Part shown: positions 53,976-63,153 of the stretch, one piece after another
Position numbering within the stretch: position 1 is the first letter of the stretch
Layout: every line of letters begins with the position of its first letter
Assembly (NCBI RefSeq): GCF_025558165.1
Contig: NZ_LAMZ01000001.1
Coordinates: 124,001 to 188,000, forward strand
Reading direction: 5' to 3'
Source of the DNA: Candidatus Pelagibacter ubique HIMB140
Lineage (GTDB): Bacteria > Pseudomonadota > Alphaproteobacteria > Pelagibacterales > Pelagibacteraceae
Length of the DNA stretch: 64,000 bases
Made by a program: the position numbers and the translations under genes
Notes under the pieces: generated by a model
Seen by the model: only the letters and a program-made list of their open reading frames with translations
Databases searched by the model: none
Told to the model about the DNA's origin: nothing

Positions 53976-56027
53976 ATGGATAATAAAACTAATTTTGAAT
54001 ATTTATTATCTGATCTAACAGCTTTAAATGGTGTTGGTATAAAAACAACAAATTTACTCAAGAAAAAGAATATAAATAATATTTTTGATTTACTTTGGAA
54101 ACTTCCAAAAGCTTATACAGATAGAAGTTTATCAACAAAAGTAAAAGATTTAAAGATCGGTGAAAATCAAACTGTTACCGTTGTAGCAAATAAATATTTG
54201 TTTCCAAGAATTAGAAAATTACCAAATAGAGTTAAATGTTCAGATGAAACAGGTGAGTTAGATTGTGTCTTTTTTAATAGTTATGAGGGATATATTAAAA
54301 AAATACTACCATTAGGAAAAGAAATAACGGTAAGTGGCAAAATTGGCTACTTTAAAAATAAATATCAAATTACCAACCCTAAGTATGTATCTGAGGACTC
54401 AAGTTTAATTAAACAAGTTCATAATAAATATTCATTAACTGAGGGAATATCTGAGAAAATTTATAATAAAATTATAAAACAAATAATAGATAAATTACCT
54501 AATTTAAAAGAATGGCACTCGAGCAAAATTTTAAATAAATTCAATAATATCAATTGGAATGATGCAATTAAAGAATTGCACAAACATGAGAATATAGGAA
54601 AATACAAAGATCATTTTTATCAAAGACTTGCCTTTGATGAAATATTTGCAACATTTTTAGTTAATTCAGAAATAAGAAAAAAAATTAAGAAAGTTAAAAA
54701 AAAAAATAAAATTATTAATTTAAATAAACAAAAACAACTCATTAATAAATTAGAGTTTTTATTAACTGACGATCAAATTAAATCGATTAACGAAATTAAT
54801 GAAGATTTATCATCCTCAACTAAAATGTTTAGATTATTGCAAGGCGATGTTGGAAGTGGAAAAACAATTGTCTCATTATTAGCTGCATTTAATACTATCA
54901 ATTCTGGTTTCCAAGTAGCTGTTATGGCCCCTACTGAAATATTAGCAAGACAACATTATAATTTAGCAAAAAAAATTTTTCCATCAAACATATCAACAGA
55001 GTTAATTTCTGGTAAGTCTAGCTACAAAGAAAAAAAATTTATCCTCAATGAACTAATAAATAATAAGATTAATATAATTTTTGGTACTCATGCTATTTTT
55101 CAAAAAACAGTTAGATTTAAAAAATTAGGATTAATTATTATTGATGAACAACATAAGTTTGGTGTTAATCAAAGAAAAAGATTATCTGACAAAGGTGGGA
55201 ATGATTGTGATGTATTATTAATGACTGCCACACCTATTCCACGAACTTTAACAATGACAATTTATGGCGATATGGATTTGTCAATTATTAGAGAAAAACC
55301 AAAAAACCGTAAAATGATAAAAACTTACAGTAAATTAGAAAGTAAAATTGATGATGTAATTAAGTTTATAAAAAAAGAAATTAATTCAGGTAATCAAATA
55401 TTTTGGGTCTGTCCATTAATTGAAGAGTCTAAAAAATTAGATCACACTTCTGCAATTCAAAAATTTGAATATTTAAAAAAATTATTCCCAAAACAAGTTT
55501 CTATTCTTCATGGAAAAACAGATATAAATGAAAAAGATGATATTTTAAAAAAATTTTTAAATAAAGAATTTAAAATATTAGTATCTACAACTATTATTGA
55601 GGTTGGAATAGACTTTCCAAATGCCAATGTAATTGTAATTGAAAATGCAAATAAGTTTGGCTTATCTCAACTCCACCAATTAAGAGGTAGAGTTGGTCGT
55701 GGAGAGAAGGAAGCAACTTGTATTTTGATGTTCAAATCAAATTTGAGTGAAAATGCTAAAAAAAGAATAAACATATTAAAAGAGACCAATGATGGATTTG
55801 TTATTTCCGAGGAAGATATGAAGATCAGGGGTTTTGGTGATATATTGGGTTTTAAACAAAGTGGTGTTAAAAATTTCAAATTAGCAGACCCAATACAGAA
55901 TAGTGACTTATTTGAATTAGCTGAAAAAGAAATAAAAAGAATTGAACTTGAAAATGAAAATTTAAGTAAGTTTAAACCATTAATTAAATTGTACGATAGA
56001 GCAGATATAATTAACGATATCGCTTAA
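53976..56027 (+). CDS. recG: ATP-dependent DNA helicase RecG
   Basis: Branch-migrating helicase for stalled forks and recombination intermediates. 683 residues: N-terminal wedge/OB domain (SDLTALNGVGIKTTNLLKKK; VKCSDETGELDCVFFN), then helicase motifs I GDVGSGKT, II IIDEQHKFGV, III MTATPIPRT and VI QLRGRVGRG, and the RecG C-terminal MKIRGFGDILGFKQSG. Its 3' end overlaps the convergent DUF502 gene by 4 bases. Confidence 0.97.
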   Translation: MDNKTNFEYLLSDLTALNGVGIKTTNLLKKKNINNIFDLLWKLPKAYTDRSLSTKVKDLKIGENQTVTVVANKYLFPRIRKLPNRVKCSDETGELDCVFFNSYEGYIKKILPLGKEITVSGKIGYFKNKYQITNPKYVSEDSSLIKQVHNKYSLTEGISEKIYNKIIKQIIDKLPNLKEWHSSKILNKFNNINWNDAIKELHKHENIGKYKDHFYQRLAFDEIFATFLVNSEIRKKIKKVKKKNKIINLNKQKQLINKLEFLLTDDQIKSINEINEDLSSSTKMFRLLQGDVGSGKTIVSLLAAFNTINSGFQVAVMAPTEILARQHYNLAKKIFPSNISTELISGKSSYKEKKFILNELINNKINIIFGTHAIFQKTVRFKKLGLIIIDEQHKFGVNQRKRLSDKGGNDCDVLLMTATPIPRTLTMTIYGDMDLSIIREKPKNRKMIKTYSKLESKIDDVIKFIKKEINSGNQIFWVCPLIEESKKLDHTSAIQKFEYLKKLFPKQVSILHGKTDINEKDDILKKFLNKEFKILVSTTIIEVGIDFPNANVIVIENANKFGLSQLHQLRGRVGRGEKEATCILMFKSNLSENAKKRINILKETNDGFVISEEDMKIRGFGDILGFKQSGVKNFKLADPIQNSDLFELAEKEIKRIELENENLSKFKPLIKLYDRADIINDIA

Positions 56028-56680
56028 TTTTTTTCTGTTGTTGTTGTTCCAGCTGATACAATAAATTTAGAAGCTTCTTCAAAAGTCATGTTTAAAAATA
56101 TAACTTCGTCTTTTGGGAACATTAGCAAAAAACCACTTGTTGGATTTGGAGTTGTTGGAACAAATACGTTTATTAATTTTTGATTTGTTTTTTCAGAAAT
56201 TTCTCCAGAATTTTCTTTAGTAGCAAAACCTACAGCCCATACACCTTTTCTTGGATATTCAACAAGAACAACACTCTTACTTTTACTGCCACTTTCTTTA
56301 AATGATTGTGACATTTGTTTAATTGCAGACCAAAAAGTTCCAAGGAGTGGTATTTTTTTGAATAAACTGTCTATTAATTGAAGAAATTTTTTTCCTAAAT
56401 AAGATAAAGATATAAATCCAATGATTGTTATGAAAATAATTGAAATAATTATCTCAAGTCCAGGTATATTAAATGGCAAATAATAATTTGGATTTATTTG
56501 AGACGGTAAAATTTTTGAAGACGTATTTATTAAAAATTTACTTAAATAAATAGTTAGTCCTATTGGTATTAAAACGACAACACCTGTAAAAAAATAATTC
56601 CTAATTTTTAAAGATAATATATAAAACCATAGACCTATAATTTCTCTTTTTTTTATAGGTTTCTTTTTGGTTTCTTTCAT
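56024..56680 (-). CDS. DUF502 family membrane protein
   Basis: 218 residues with two N-terminal membrane helices (about 30-50 and 70-95) and a soluble C-terminal part. FFTGVVVLIPIGLTIYLSKFL, IGFISLSYLGKKFLQLIDSLFKKIPLLGTFWSAIKQM, VVLVEYPRKGVWAVGFAT and FVPTTPNPTSGFLLMFP are the DUF502 signature. Function unknown; members occur next to recG in several alphaproteobacteria. Confidence 0.9.
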   Translation of the reverse strand: MKETKKKPIKKREIIGLWFYILSLKIRNYFFTGVVVLIPIGLTIYLSKFLINTSSKILPSQINPNYYLPFNIPGLEIIISIIFITIIGFISLSYLGKKFLQLIDSLFKKIPLLGTFWSAIKQMSQSFKESGSKSKSVVLVEYPRKGVWAVGFATKENSGEISEKTNQKLINVFVPTTPNPTSGFLLMFPKDEVIFLNMTFEEASKFIVSAGTTTTEKN

Positions 56681-56683
56681 TTA

Positions 56684-56761
56684 TTAACTATAACTAGAAT
56701 ATGTAACAAAAATTATTGCAATGATAAATAATACAACTAAAATTTTATTATTAAGATTCAT
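56684..56761 (-). CDS. Candidate 25-residue membrane microprotein
   Basis: ATG 56761 to TAA 56684 encodes MNLNNKILVVLFIIAIIFVT followed by YSSYS, one hydrophobic helix flanked by polar ends. It lies 3 bases before the DUF502 start on the same strand, suggesting translational coupling. There is no clear Shine-Dalgarno, and in AT-rich DNA hydrophobic short ORFs arise by chance, so this is a candidate only. Confidence 0.3.
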   Translation of the reverse strand: MNLNNKILVVLFIIAIIFVTYSSYS

Positions 56762-56792
56762 AATGATAAATTATTACCAATTTTAGAATGAA

Positions 56793-57620
56793 ATGAATAG
56801 AAGAAAATTTTTAACATATGTTGGATGTGGTTGTGGAAGCTTACTTCTAACTTCTTGCACCAGTGCTCCAATTACTGACAGAAAACAATTAAAATTAATA
56901 CCTGAAGCTAAATTAAATGCTCAAGCTGCTCAAATTTATGAGAAAGTTAAAGAAAAAGAGAAAATGAGCGATGATACAAAAACTTTAAATGAAATAAAAG
57001 AAATTGGAAAAAAAATGGAAGATTCAATAAGCGAATATTTTTATAGATCTAATTTAAATGACCCAACTTCGAACTTTGATTGGGAATATATACTAATAGA
57101 TAATAAAAAAGTTAGAAATGCTTGGTGTATGCCAGGTGGAAAAATTGCAGTGTATACAGGTATACTAGATGTTACAAAAAATACTAATGGTCTGGCTGCA
57201 GTAATGGGACATGAGGTTGCTCATGCAGTTGCAAAACATTCAGTTGAAAGAGCAAGTAGAGGAGTTTTGCTGAATACTAGTGCAAGAATTATAGATATCG
57301 CTAGTGGAGGAGTTTTATCAGATATCAACAGAACAACTGGAATGGATACAGTTGGTTTGTTGGCACAACTTGGAATTATGAATCCATTTAGTAGAAAACA
57401 AGAAAGCGAAGCTGATTATCTTGGTATGATTTTCTCATCTTTATCTGGATATGATATTAGAGAAACAGTTAAAATTTGGGAAAGAATGAAAGAATTTAAT
57501 AAAGGAAAAGAACCTCCCCAATTTATGAGTACTCACCCTTCATCTGACACTAGAATTAAACAGTTAAATGATTGGATGAATGAGGTAATTCTTGATTATC
57601 CACCGATTGAAATAAGTTAA
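56793..57620 (+). CDS. M48 family metalloprotease, Tat-like lipoprotein
   Basis: 275 residues. The N-terminus MNRRKFLTYVGCGCGSLLLTSC has a twin-arginine-type RRKFL and a lipobox with C22, so it is likely exported folded and lipidated. Zinc motif H140-E141-V-A-H144 and the third ligand E204 in RKQESEADYLGM; HPSSDTRIKQL ends the domain. This is the LoiP/BepA-type layout of periplasmic proteases acting on outer-membrane or redox-damaged proteins. Confidence 0.9.
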   Translation: MNRRKFLTYVGCGCGSLLLTSCTSAPITDRKQLKLIPEAKLNAQAAQIYEKVKEKEKMSDDTKTLNEIKEIGKKMEDSISEYFYRSNLNDPTSNFDWEYILIDNKKVRNAWCMPGGKIAVYTGILDVTKNTNGLAAVMGHEVAHAVAKHSVERASRGVLLNTSARIIDIASGGVLSDINRTTGMDTVGLLAQLGIMNPFSRKQESEADYLGMIFSSLSGYDIRETVKIWERMKEFNKGKEPPQFMSTHPSSDTRIKQLNDWMNEVILDYPPIEIS

Positions 57621-57630
57621 ATTCAAATAG

Positions 57631-57706
<76 letters not shown>

Positions 57707-57712
57707 ACAAAG

Positions 57713-57734
57713 ATTCATTTTTATGAAAATGAAT
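57713..57734. repeat. Perfect hairpin ATTCATTTT-TATG-AAAATGAAT upstream of tRNA-Lys
   Basis: Nine-base-pair arms with a four-base loop, between the end of tgt and tRNA-Lys. Without a T tract on the minus strand it is not a typical terminator; it may be a processing or operator site. The rest of the spacer is AT-rich with two copies of AATTCGTT. Confidence 0.4.
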
Positions 57735-57858
57735 ATGGTTTGTATACAGATAAATTTTAATATTTCAATTCGTTCAATGTAATTTTTATAAAAAGAATTC
57801 GTTATAAATTAAGGATTTTCATTACAAAGTTGTACACATAATAGCACAGTTAATAAAA

Positions 57859-58971
57859 CTACAACTTATCAATGTATTTATCATGAAAATCATCGAAGGT
57901 ATTATTCATAATATTTTTTCTGATTTCAGACATTAATTCTTGATAAAAATTTATATTATGAAGTGTTAATAGCATTGATGCTAATATTTCATTGGTATTA
58001 AACAAATGATTTAAATAGTTTTTTGAATATTTATTTAAATTTAAATTTTCACAATTAGGATCTAACGGTGTGTTATCATATTGATATTTATTATTTTTAA
58101 TATTTACCCGTCCATTCCAAGTAAAAGCAAGACCTGTTCTACCTGATCTGGTTGGAAGAACACAATCAAACATATCTATACCCCTTTTTACAGCACCTAA
58201 AATATCTGATGGTGTACCAACACCCATTAAATAATGAGGTTTTTCATCTGGTAAATGTTCTTTAATACCATCTAAAGTAGTAAACATTTCATCTTGAGTT
58301 TCACCTACAGCTAATCCTCCGACTGCATAGCCATCAAATCCGATGTTTGTAAGACCTTCAAGTGATTTTAATCTTAAATCTTTAAATAATCCTCCTTGAA
58401 TAATTCCAAATAAAGCTTTGTGAGGATTGTTTCCAAATGCTTTTTTAGATCTTTCAGCCCAATACAAAGATAGATCCATAGATTTTTTTATTAAATTATA
58501 ATCTTCAGTTTTTTTTGGACACTCATCCATTATCATTACAATATCTGAGTTTAAACCCAATTGAATCCTAATACTTTCTTCAGGACTTAAATAAAATTTT
58601 TTTCCATCGACGTGTGAATTAAATATGGCCCCTTTTTCGCGATCTATTTTATTTAACTTTGATAGAGACATTACTTGAAAACCACCTGAGTCTGTAAGTA
58701 TTGGTAAATCACAATTCATGAACTCATGTAAACCACCTGCTGACTCAACTCTTTCCACTCCAGGACGGATCATTAAATGATATGTGTTAGATAGTATTAT
58801 TTCTGATCCAGTTTTCTTTATATCATCGATTGTACAAGCTTTAACTGTTGCTTGTGTACCAACAGGCATAAATGCTGGTGTATTAACCTCACCTCTATGA
58901 GTTTCTATAACACCACGTCTTGCAAATTTATCTTTGTTTAAAACTTTAAAGGCAAAATTTTTTAATGCCAT
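57859..58971 (-). CDS. tgt: tRNA-guanine transglycosylase with incomplete zinc site
   Basis: Exchanges guanine-34 for a 7-deazaguanine base in Asp, Asn, His and Tyr tRNAs. 370 residues. TDSGGFQVMSLSKL with the first active-site aspartate, MDECP, and DCVLPTRSGRTG (second aspartate region) are conserved. The zinc motif, normally CxCxxC plus His, reads DPNCENLNLNKYSKNYL: only the first cysteine remains, the others are Asn and Leu; the His in LHNINFY is kept. queA, which often precedes it, is missing here. Confidence 0.93.
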   Translation of the reverse strand: MALKNFAFKVLNKDKFARRGVIETHRGEVNTPAFMPVGTQATVKACTIDDIKKTGSEIILSNTYHLMIRPGVERVESAGGLHEFMNCDLPILTDSGGFQVMSLSKLNKIDREKGAIFNSHVDGKKFYLSPEESIRIQLGLNSDIVMIMDECPKKTEDYNLIKKSMDLSLYWAERSKKAFGNNPHKALFGIIQGGLFKDLRLKSLEGLTNIGFDGYAVGGLAVGETQDEMFTTLDGIKEHLPDEKPHYLMGVGTPSDILGAVKRGIDMFDCVLPTRSGRTGLAFTWNGRVNIKNNKYQYDNTPLDPNCENLNLNKYSKNYLNHLFNTNEILASMLLTLHNINFYQELMSEIRKNIMNNTFDDFHDKYIDKL

Positions 58972-58979
58972 TTAATATT

Positions 58980-59540
58980 TTACAAAGATTTAAAGCTTAT
59001 AATTTTATCAGGATCTGTTACAGCGCCATTATTATTTTGGTCACCTCTTTTAATTTTATCTACAAACTCCATTCCTTCAACAACTTTACCAAAAACAGTA
59101 TACTGTCTGTCTAAAAAAGGAGCTGGTTGAAAACAAATGAAAAACTGACTGTTTGCACTATTTGGATCTTGAGCTCTAGCCATAGATAATGTGCCTCTGT
59201 CATGAGGTAAACTATTAAACTCTTGCTCTAAATCAGGCATATCAGATCCACCCATACCTGCTCTTCTTAAGTCAAATTCCTTAGACTCTGAATTTCCAAA
59301 TTTAACATCACCTGTTTGAGCCATGAAACCATCTATCACTCTATGAAATACAACGTTGTCATATTTTCCACTGTTAGCTAATTCTTTAATTCTTTTGACA
59401 TGGTTTGGTGCCACGTCCTCAAATAATTCAATTTTTACATCACCATCTTTAAGTTTTAAAATCATTATATTCTCCTCAGCTATTAATTGATTTGCACTAA
59501 TAAAAAATAAAATAAATATGTACGATAAAATTCTATTCAT
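58980..59540 (-). CDS. Exported cyclophilin-type peptidyl-prolyl isomerase
   Basis: 186 residues with a signal peptide MNRILSYIFILFFISANQLIA. The cyclophilin core is VVFHRVIDGFMAQTGDV, GGSDMPDLEQEFNSLPHDRGTLSMARAQDPNSANSQFFICF (positions about 95-135) and FLDRQYTVFGKVVEGMEFV; the R and F of the active site are present. Probably folds periplasmic proteins. Overlaps coaD by 8 bases; the ppi-coaD-gyrA order is alphaproteobacterial. Confidence 0.94.
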   Translation of the reverse strand: MNRILSYIFILFFISANQLIAEENIMILKLKDGDVKIELFEDVAPNHVKRIKELANSGKYDNVVFHRVIDGFMAQTGDVKFGNSESKEFDLRRAGMGGSDMPDLEQEFNSLPHDRGTLSMARAQDPNSANSQFFICFQPAPFLDRQYTVFGKVVEGMEFVDKIKRGDQNNNGAVTDPDKIISFKSL

Positions 59541-60027
59541 ATTTTTCTTTTAAAGATTTTATTGTGCTTTTGGTAGTAAATTTTTTAATATTTCCATTCA
59601 ATTTTACAATTTCTTTAACAAATCTAGAAGATATAATTTGATTTTCTACATCTGACATTAAAAAAATTGTTTCAATATTTTGGTTAAGCTTTCTATTCAT
59701 TCCTGCAAGTTGAAATTCATATTCAAAATCAGATACGGCTCTTAAGCCACGCAATATGATATTTGATTTATATTTTTTGCACAAATCTGTAGTTAGTGAA
59801 CCAAAGGAAACAACGATAATTTTTTTTTTATTTAATTTTAAATCCTTGAATAAAGCTTTATTTACAATTTCTATTCTTTCTTCAGAAGAGAATAAATAAT
59901 TTTTATTACTTACATCCGAAACCCCAACTACTATTTTATCAAAAAGCTTTAGTGCTTTTTTAATAACATCTATATGACCATAAGTAATTGGATCAAAAGT
60001 TCCTGGATAAATAGCAATTTTACTCAT
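59533..60027 (-). CDS. coaD: Phosphopantetheine adenylyltransferase
   Basis: Makes dephospho-CoA from 4'-phosphopantetheine and ATP. 164 residues. Nucleotidyltransferase motif IYPGTFDPITYGHID with T15-x-G-H18, and ILRGLRAVSDFEYEFQLAGMNRKL. C-terminal ISSRFVKEIVKLNGN is conserved. It begins on the last base of gyrA stop (one-base overlap). Its product serves acpS in this window. Confidence 0.96.
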   Translation of the reverse strand: MSKIAIYPGTFDPITYGHIDVIKKALKLFDKIVVGVSDVSNKNYLFSSEERIEIVNKALFKDLKLNKKKIIVVSFGSLTTDLCKKYKSNIILRGLRAVSDFEYEFQLAGMNRKLNQNIETIFLMSDVENQIISSRFVKEIVKLNGNIKKFTTKSTIKSLKEKYE

Positions 60028-62606
60028 TAAATTAAATTATCATCAATCTTAATTGCAGAAACAACTTTTTCATCACCAGATAATTTTATTATTCTTACAC
60101 CTTGGGTATTTCTACTAGCAGTTCTTATTTCTTTAACCGCCACTCTAATAACTCTTCCTTTATTTGTAGATATTAGAATTTCATCACCTTCAAATACAGG
60201 AAAAGATGATGTTATATTTCCATTTCTTGGTGAATTTATAATTCCAATAATGCCCTTTCCTCCTCTATTAGTAACTCTGTAGTCAATATGAGAAGTCTTT
60301 TTACCATAACCGTTTTCACTTATTGCTAAAACAAATTTTTCTTTTGCTTTTAATTCTGATTTTTCATCTTTTGATTTTTTTCCATTTTTACTCAATTTAT
60401 CATTATCAATTACTGATAATGAAACAATTTGATCTCCAGAAGCAAGTTCAATACCTTTTATTCCTTTAGAAGACCTTCCCTTAAATACTCTTAATTTTCT
60501 AGCTTCAAAACGGATACATTTTCCAAATTTAGTACTTAGAATTATGTCTTGATCATCTTTACAAATTTTAACTCCAACAATTTTATCGTTGTTGTCAAGT
60601 TTCATTGCAATTTTTCCTGAAGCATTAATGGATGAAAAATCCTCTAAACTATTCTTTCTAACTTTACCTTGTGATGTTGCAAAAATAATTTGATAATTTT
60701 TTGAGTCTGTATCTTCATCAGGCATTGGCATAATTGAACTAATGGATTGATGACTCTTTAGCGGAAGAATATTAAATAAGGATTTACCTTTTGAAGCCGA
60801 TGATCCCTCAGGTATTTTCCAAGCTTTAATTTTATAAACAAGCCCCTCTGTTGAAAAAAATAAAACTGATGTATGAGTATTTACCGAAAGAGTTTGTATT
60901 ACAGAGTCTTGATCTCTGGTAGTAATTCCAGATTTACCTTTTCCACCCCTTTTTTGTTGCTTCACATTATTTAATGATCCTCTTTTAATATACCCTTGTA
61001 AAGTTACTGTAATAATTACAGATTGTTTTTGGATTGTTTCCTCGATGTCGTAATTTAATACCGCATCAATAATTTTAGTTCTTCTAGGAACAGCAAATTT
61101 TTCTTTAATATTTTTTAATTCTTCGCTTATTACTCTCAAAAGCTCTTTTTTAGAGGATATAATTTTTTTATATTTTGCAATTAATTCAGCTAATTTTTTA
61201 ATCTCAACTTCAATTTCGTTTATACCAAGAGCTGTTAACTTCTGTAATCTTAATTCTAAGATAGCTAAAACTTGTGGCTCAGATAAAGAATAAATATTTT
61301 TACCTTTTTTTCCCTCTACTAAAGAAATTAGCTTTTGTGATTTGTTTATTTTCCATTTAGTTTTAAGAATAGCATTTTTTGCATCCTCAGGTGTTTTGGA
61401 AGATCTAATGATTTTTATAATTTTATCTAAATTTTCTACTGCAACAGATAGACCAATTAAGATATGAGCTCTTTCCTCTGCTTTTTGAAGATCAAATTTT
61501 GTTTTTTTGATTACTACATCTTCTCTAAAAGATAAAAAATTAGAAAGAAATTCTTTTAATGTACATGTTTTTGGTTTCCCTTCTACTATTGCTAAAGTGT
61601 TAAAACCAAAAGAGCTCTCTATTTGAGTATTTTTGTAAAGCTGTCTTTTAATTGTTTCTGGCTCAACACCGTTTCTTAAATCAATAGCAACTCTTATACC
61701 TTCTCTGTTAGACTCATCTCTTATGTCTTTAATACCTTCAATTTTCTTTTCTCTAACTAATTGTGCAATTCTTTCATTTAGTACAGCTTTATTTACTTGG
61801 TATGGAATTGAAGTAATTACTAATCTATCTCTACCATTCTTTAAGCTTTCAACTGATACTTCACCTCTAATTTTAAATGAGCCTCTACCATTGTTGTAAC
61901 CTTGTTTAATTATATCTTTGCCGATTATTACTCCTCCAGTCGGAAAATCTGGTCCTGGAATATGTTTCATTAGCTCTTTTATTTTAATATCTTTATTGTC
62001 TATTAAAGCTAAAGTACCATCAATTATCTCACCTAGATTATGAGGAGGAATACTAGTTGCCATTCCAACAGCTATACCTCCAGCCCCATTAACTAACAAA
62101 TTTGGAAATTGCGCAGGTAATACGCTAGGTTCTTTCTCTGTTTCATCATAATTACTTTTAAAACTAATCGTATTTTTTTCGATATCATCAATCAAATATT
62201 GTGAAACTTTTGATAATCTTGTTTCGGTATACCTCATAGCAGCAGCTGGATCACCATCTATGGATCCAAAATTACCTTGTCCTTGAACTAAAGGTAAGCT
62301 CATTGAAAAATCTTGCACCATCCTAACTAAAGCATCATATACTGATTGATCACCATGAGGATGATATTTACCAATTACATCCCCGACTATTCTTGCTGAT
62401 TTTCTGAATTGTTTAGACCAATCATAACCACCTTTGTGCATTGCATAAAGAATTCTTCTATGAACTGGTTTTAATCCATCTCTTACATCAGGTAATGCAC
62501 GACTTACAATAACACTCATAGCATAAGACAAATAAGACGAGCTCATCTCGTCATGCATAGAGATTAGATTAATATTCTTATCTTTTGGTTCTTCAGTTTT
62601 TTGCAT
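60027..62606 (-). CDS. gyrA: DNA gyrase subunit A
   Basis: 859 residues. Winged helix/tower domain with catalytic Y126 in [12 protein letters not shown], and a C-terminal beta-pinwheel with the GyrA box [11 protein letters not shown]. In the quinolone-determining region [12 protein letters not shown], the residue equivalent to E. coli Ser83 is Q87, while the Asp87 equivalent (D91) is kept. It is preceded by ssb 5 bases upstream and followed by coaD. Confidence 0.97.
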   Translation of the reverse strand: MQKTEEPKDKNINLISMHDEMSSSYLSYAMSVIVSRALPDVRDGLKPVHRRILYAMHKGGYDWSKQFRKSARIVGDVIGKYHPHGDQSVYDALVRMVQDFSMSLPLVQGQGNFGSIDGDPAAAMRYTETRLSKVSQYLIDDIEKNTISFKSNYDETEKEPSVLPAQFPNLLVNGAGGIAVGMATSIPPHNLGEIIDGTLALIDNKDIKIKELMKHIPGPDFPTGGVIIGKDIIKQGYNNGRGSFKIRGEVSVESLKNGRDRLVITSIPYQVNKAVLNERIAQLVREKKIEGIKDIRDESNREGIRVAIDLRNGVEPETIKRQLYKNTQIESSFGFNTLAIVEGKPKTCTLKEFLSNFLSFREDVVIKKTKFDLQKAEERAHILIGLSVAVENLDKIIKIIRSSKTPEDAKNAILKTKWKINKSQKLISLVEGKKGKNIYSLSEPQVLAILELRLQKLTALGINEIEVEIKKLAELIAKYKKIISSKKELLRVISEELKNIKEKFAVPRRTKIIDAVLNYDIEETIQKQSVIITVTLQGYIKRGSLNNVKQQKRGGKGKSGITTRDQDSVIQTLSVNTHTSVLFFSTEGLVYKIKAWKIPEGSSASKGKSLFNILPLKSHQSISSIMPMPDEDTDSKNYQIIFATSQGKVRKNSLEDFSSINASGKIAMKLDNNDKIVGVKICKDDQDIILSTKFGKCIRFEARKLRVFKGRSSKGIKGIELASGDQIVSLSVIDNDKLSKNGKKSKDEKSELKAKEKFVLAISENGYGKKTSHIDYRVTNRGGKGIIGIINSPRNGNITSSFPVFEGDEILISTNKGRVIRVAVKEIRTASRNTQGVRIIKLSGDEKVVSAIKIDDNLI

Positions 62607-62611
62607 AGAAA

Positions 62612-63064
62612 TTAAAATGGTATTTCGTCATCCATATCATTTGACACTTGAGAAGAATCCTCAATATTGTTTTGTTGAGTTGTGTCATTCTGAATTCCAC
62701 CACCTGTATTTCCTCCACCTAACATTGTAAGTGAAGAATTGTAACCTTGTATAACAATTTCTGTTGAATACTTATCCTGGCCAGATTGTTCATCTTTCCA
62801 TTTACGTGTTGTCAGTTGTCCCTCTACATAAACTTGTGCGCCCTTTTTTAAATATTGTTGAACAACATTTACCAATCCTTCATTGAATACAACTATACGG
62901 TGCCATTCAGTTTTTTCTTTTCTTTCACCAGTATTTTTATCTTTCCATGTTTGACTGGTTGCAAGACTTAGTCTAGCTACACTCTTTCCGTTTACCATTT
63001 GTTTAATTTCAGGGTCTGCGCCCAAACGACCAATTAATAATACTTTATTTAAACTTCCAGCCAT
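62612..63064 (-). CDS. ssb: Single-stranded DNA-binding protein
   Basis: 150 residues. OB fold from [32 protein letters not shown] to [21 protein letters not shown]; a short Gln/Asn-rich linker and the acidic protein-interaction tip DDEIPF at the C-terminus. It lies before gyrA and is divergent from uvrA, a classic neighbourhood. Confidence 0.97.
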   Translation of the reverse strand: MAGSLNKVLLIGRLGADPEIKQMVNGKSVARLSLATSQTWKDKNTGERKEKTEWHRIVVFNEGLVNVVQQYLKKGAQVYVEGQLTTRKWKDEQSGQDKYSTEIVIQGYNSSLTMLGGGNTGGGIQNDTTQQNNIEDSSQVSNDMDDEIPF

Positions 63065-63153
63065 AATATTTTAATATTTGTTAAATTAATTAATAAGATT
63101 TATATCACAATTCTTCTGAATATTAATTTTATTGACTCAAAGCAACTAAAAAT

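Noticed and set aside
57713..57734. Hairpin as an intrinsic terminator of tgt
   Set aside because: The stem is AT-rich and lacks a following T tract on the minus strand.
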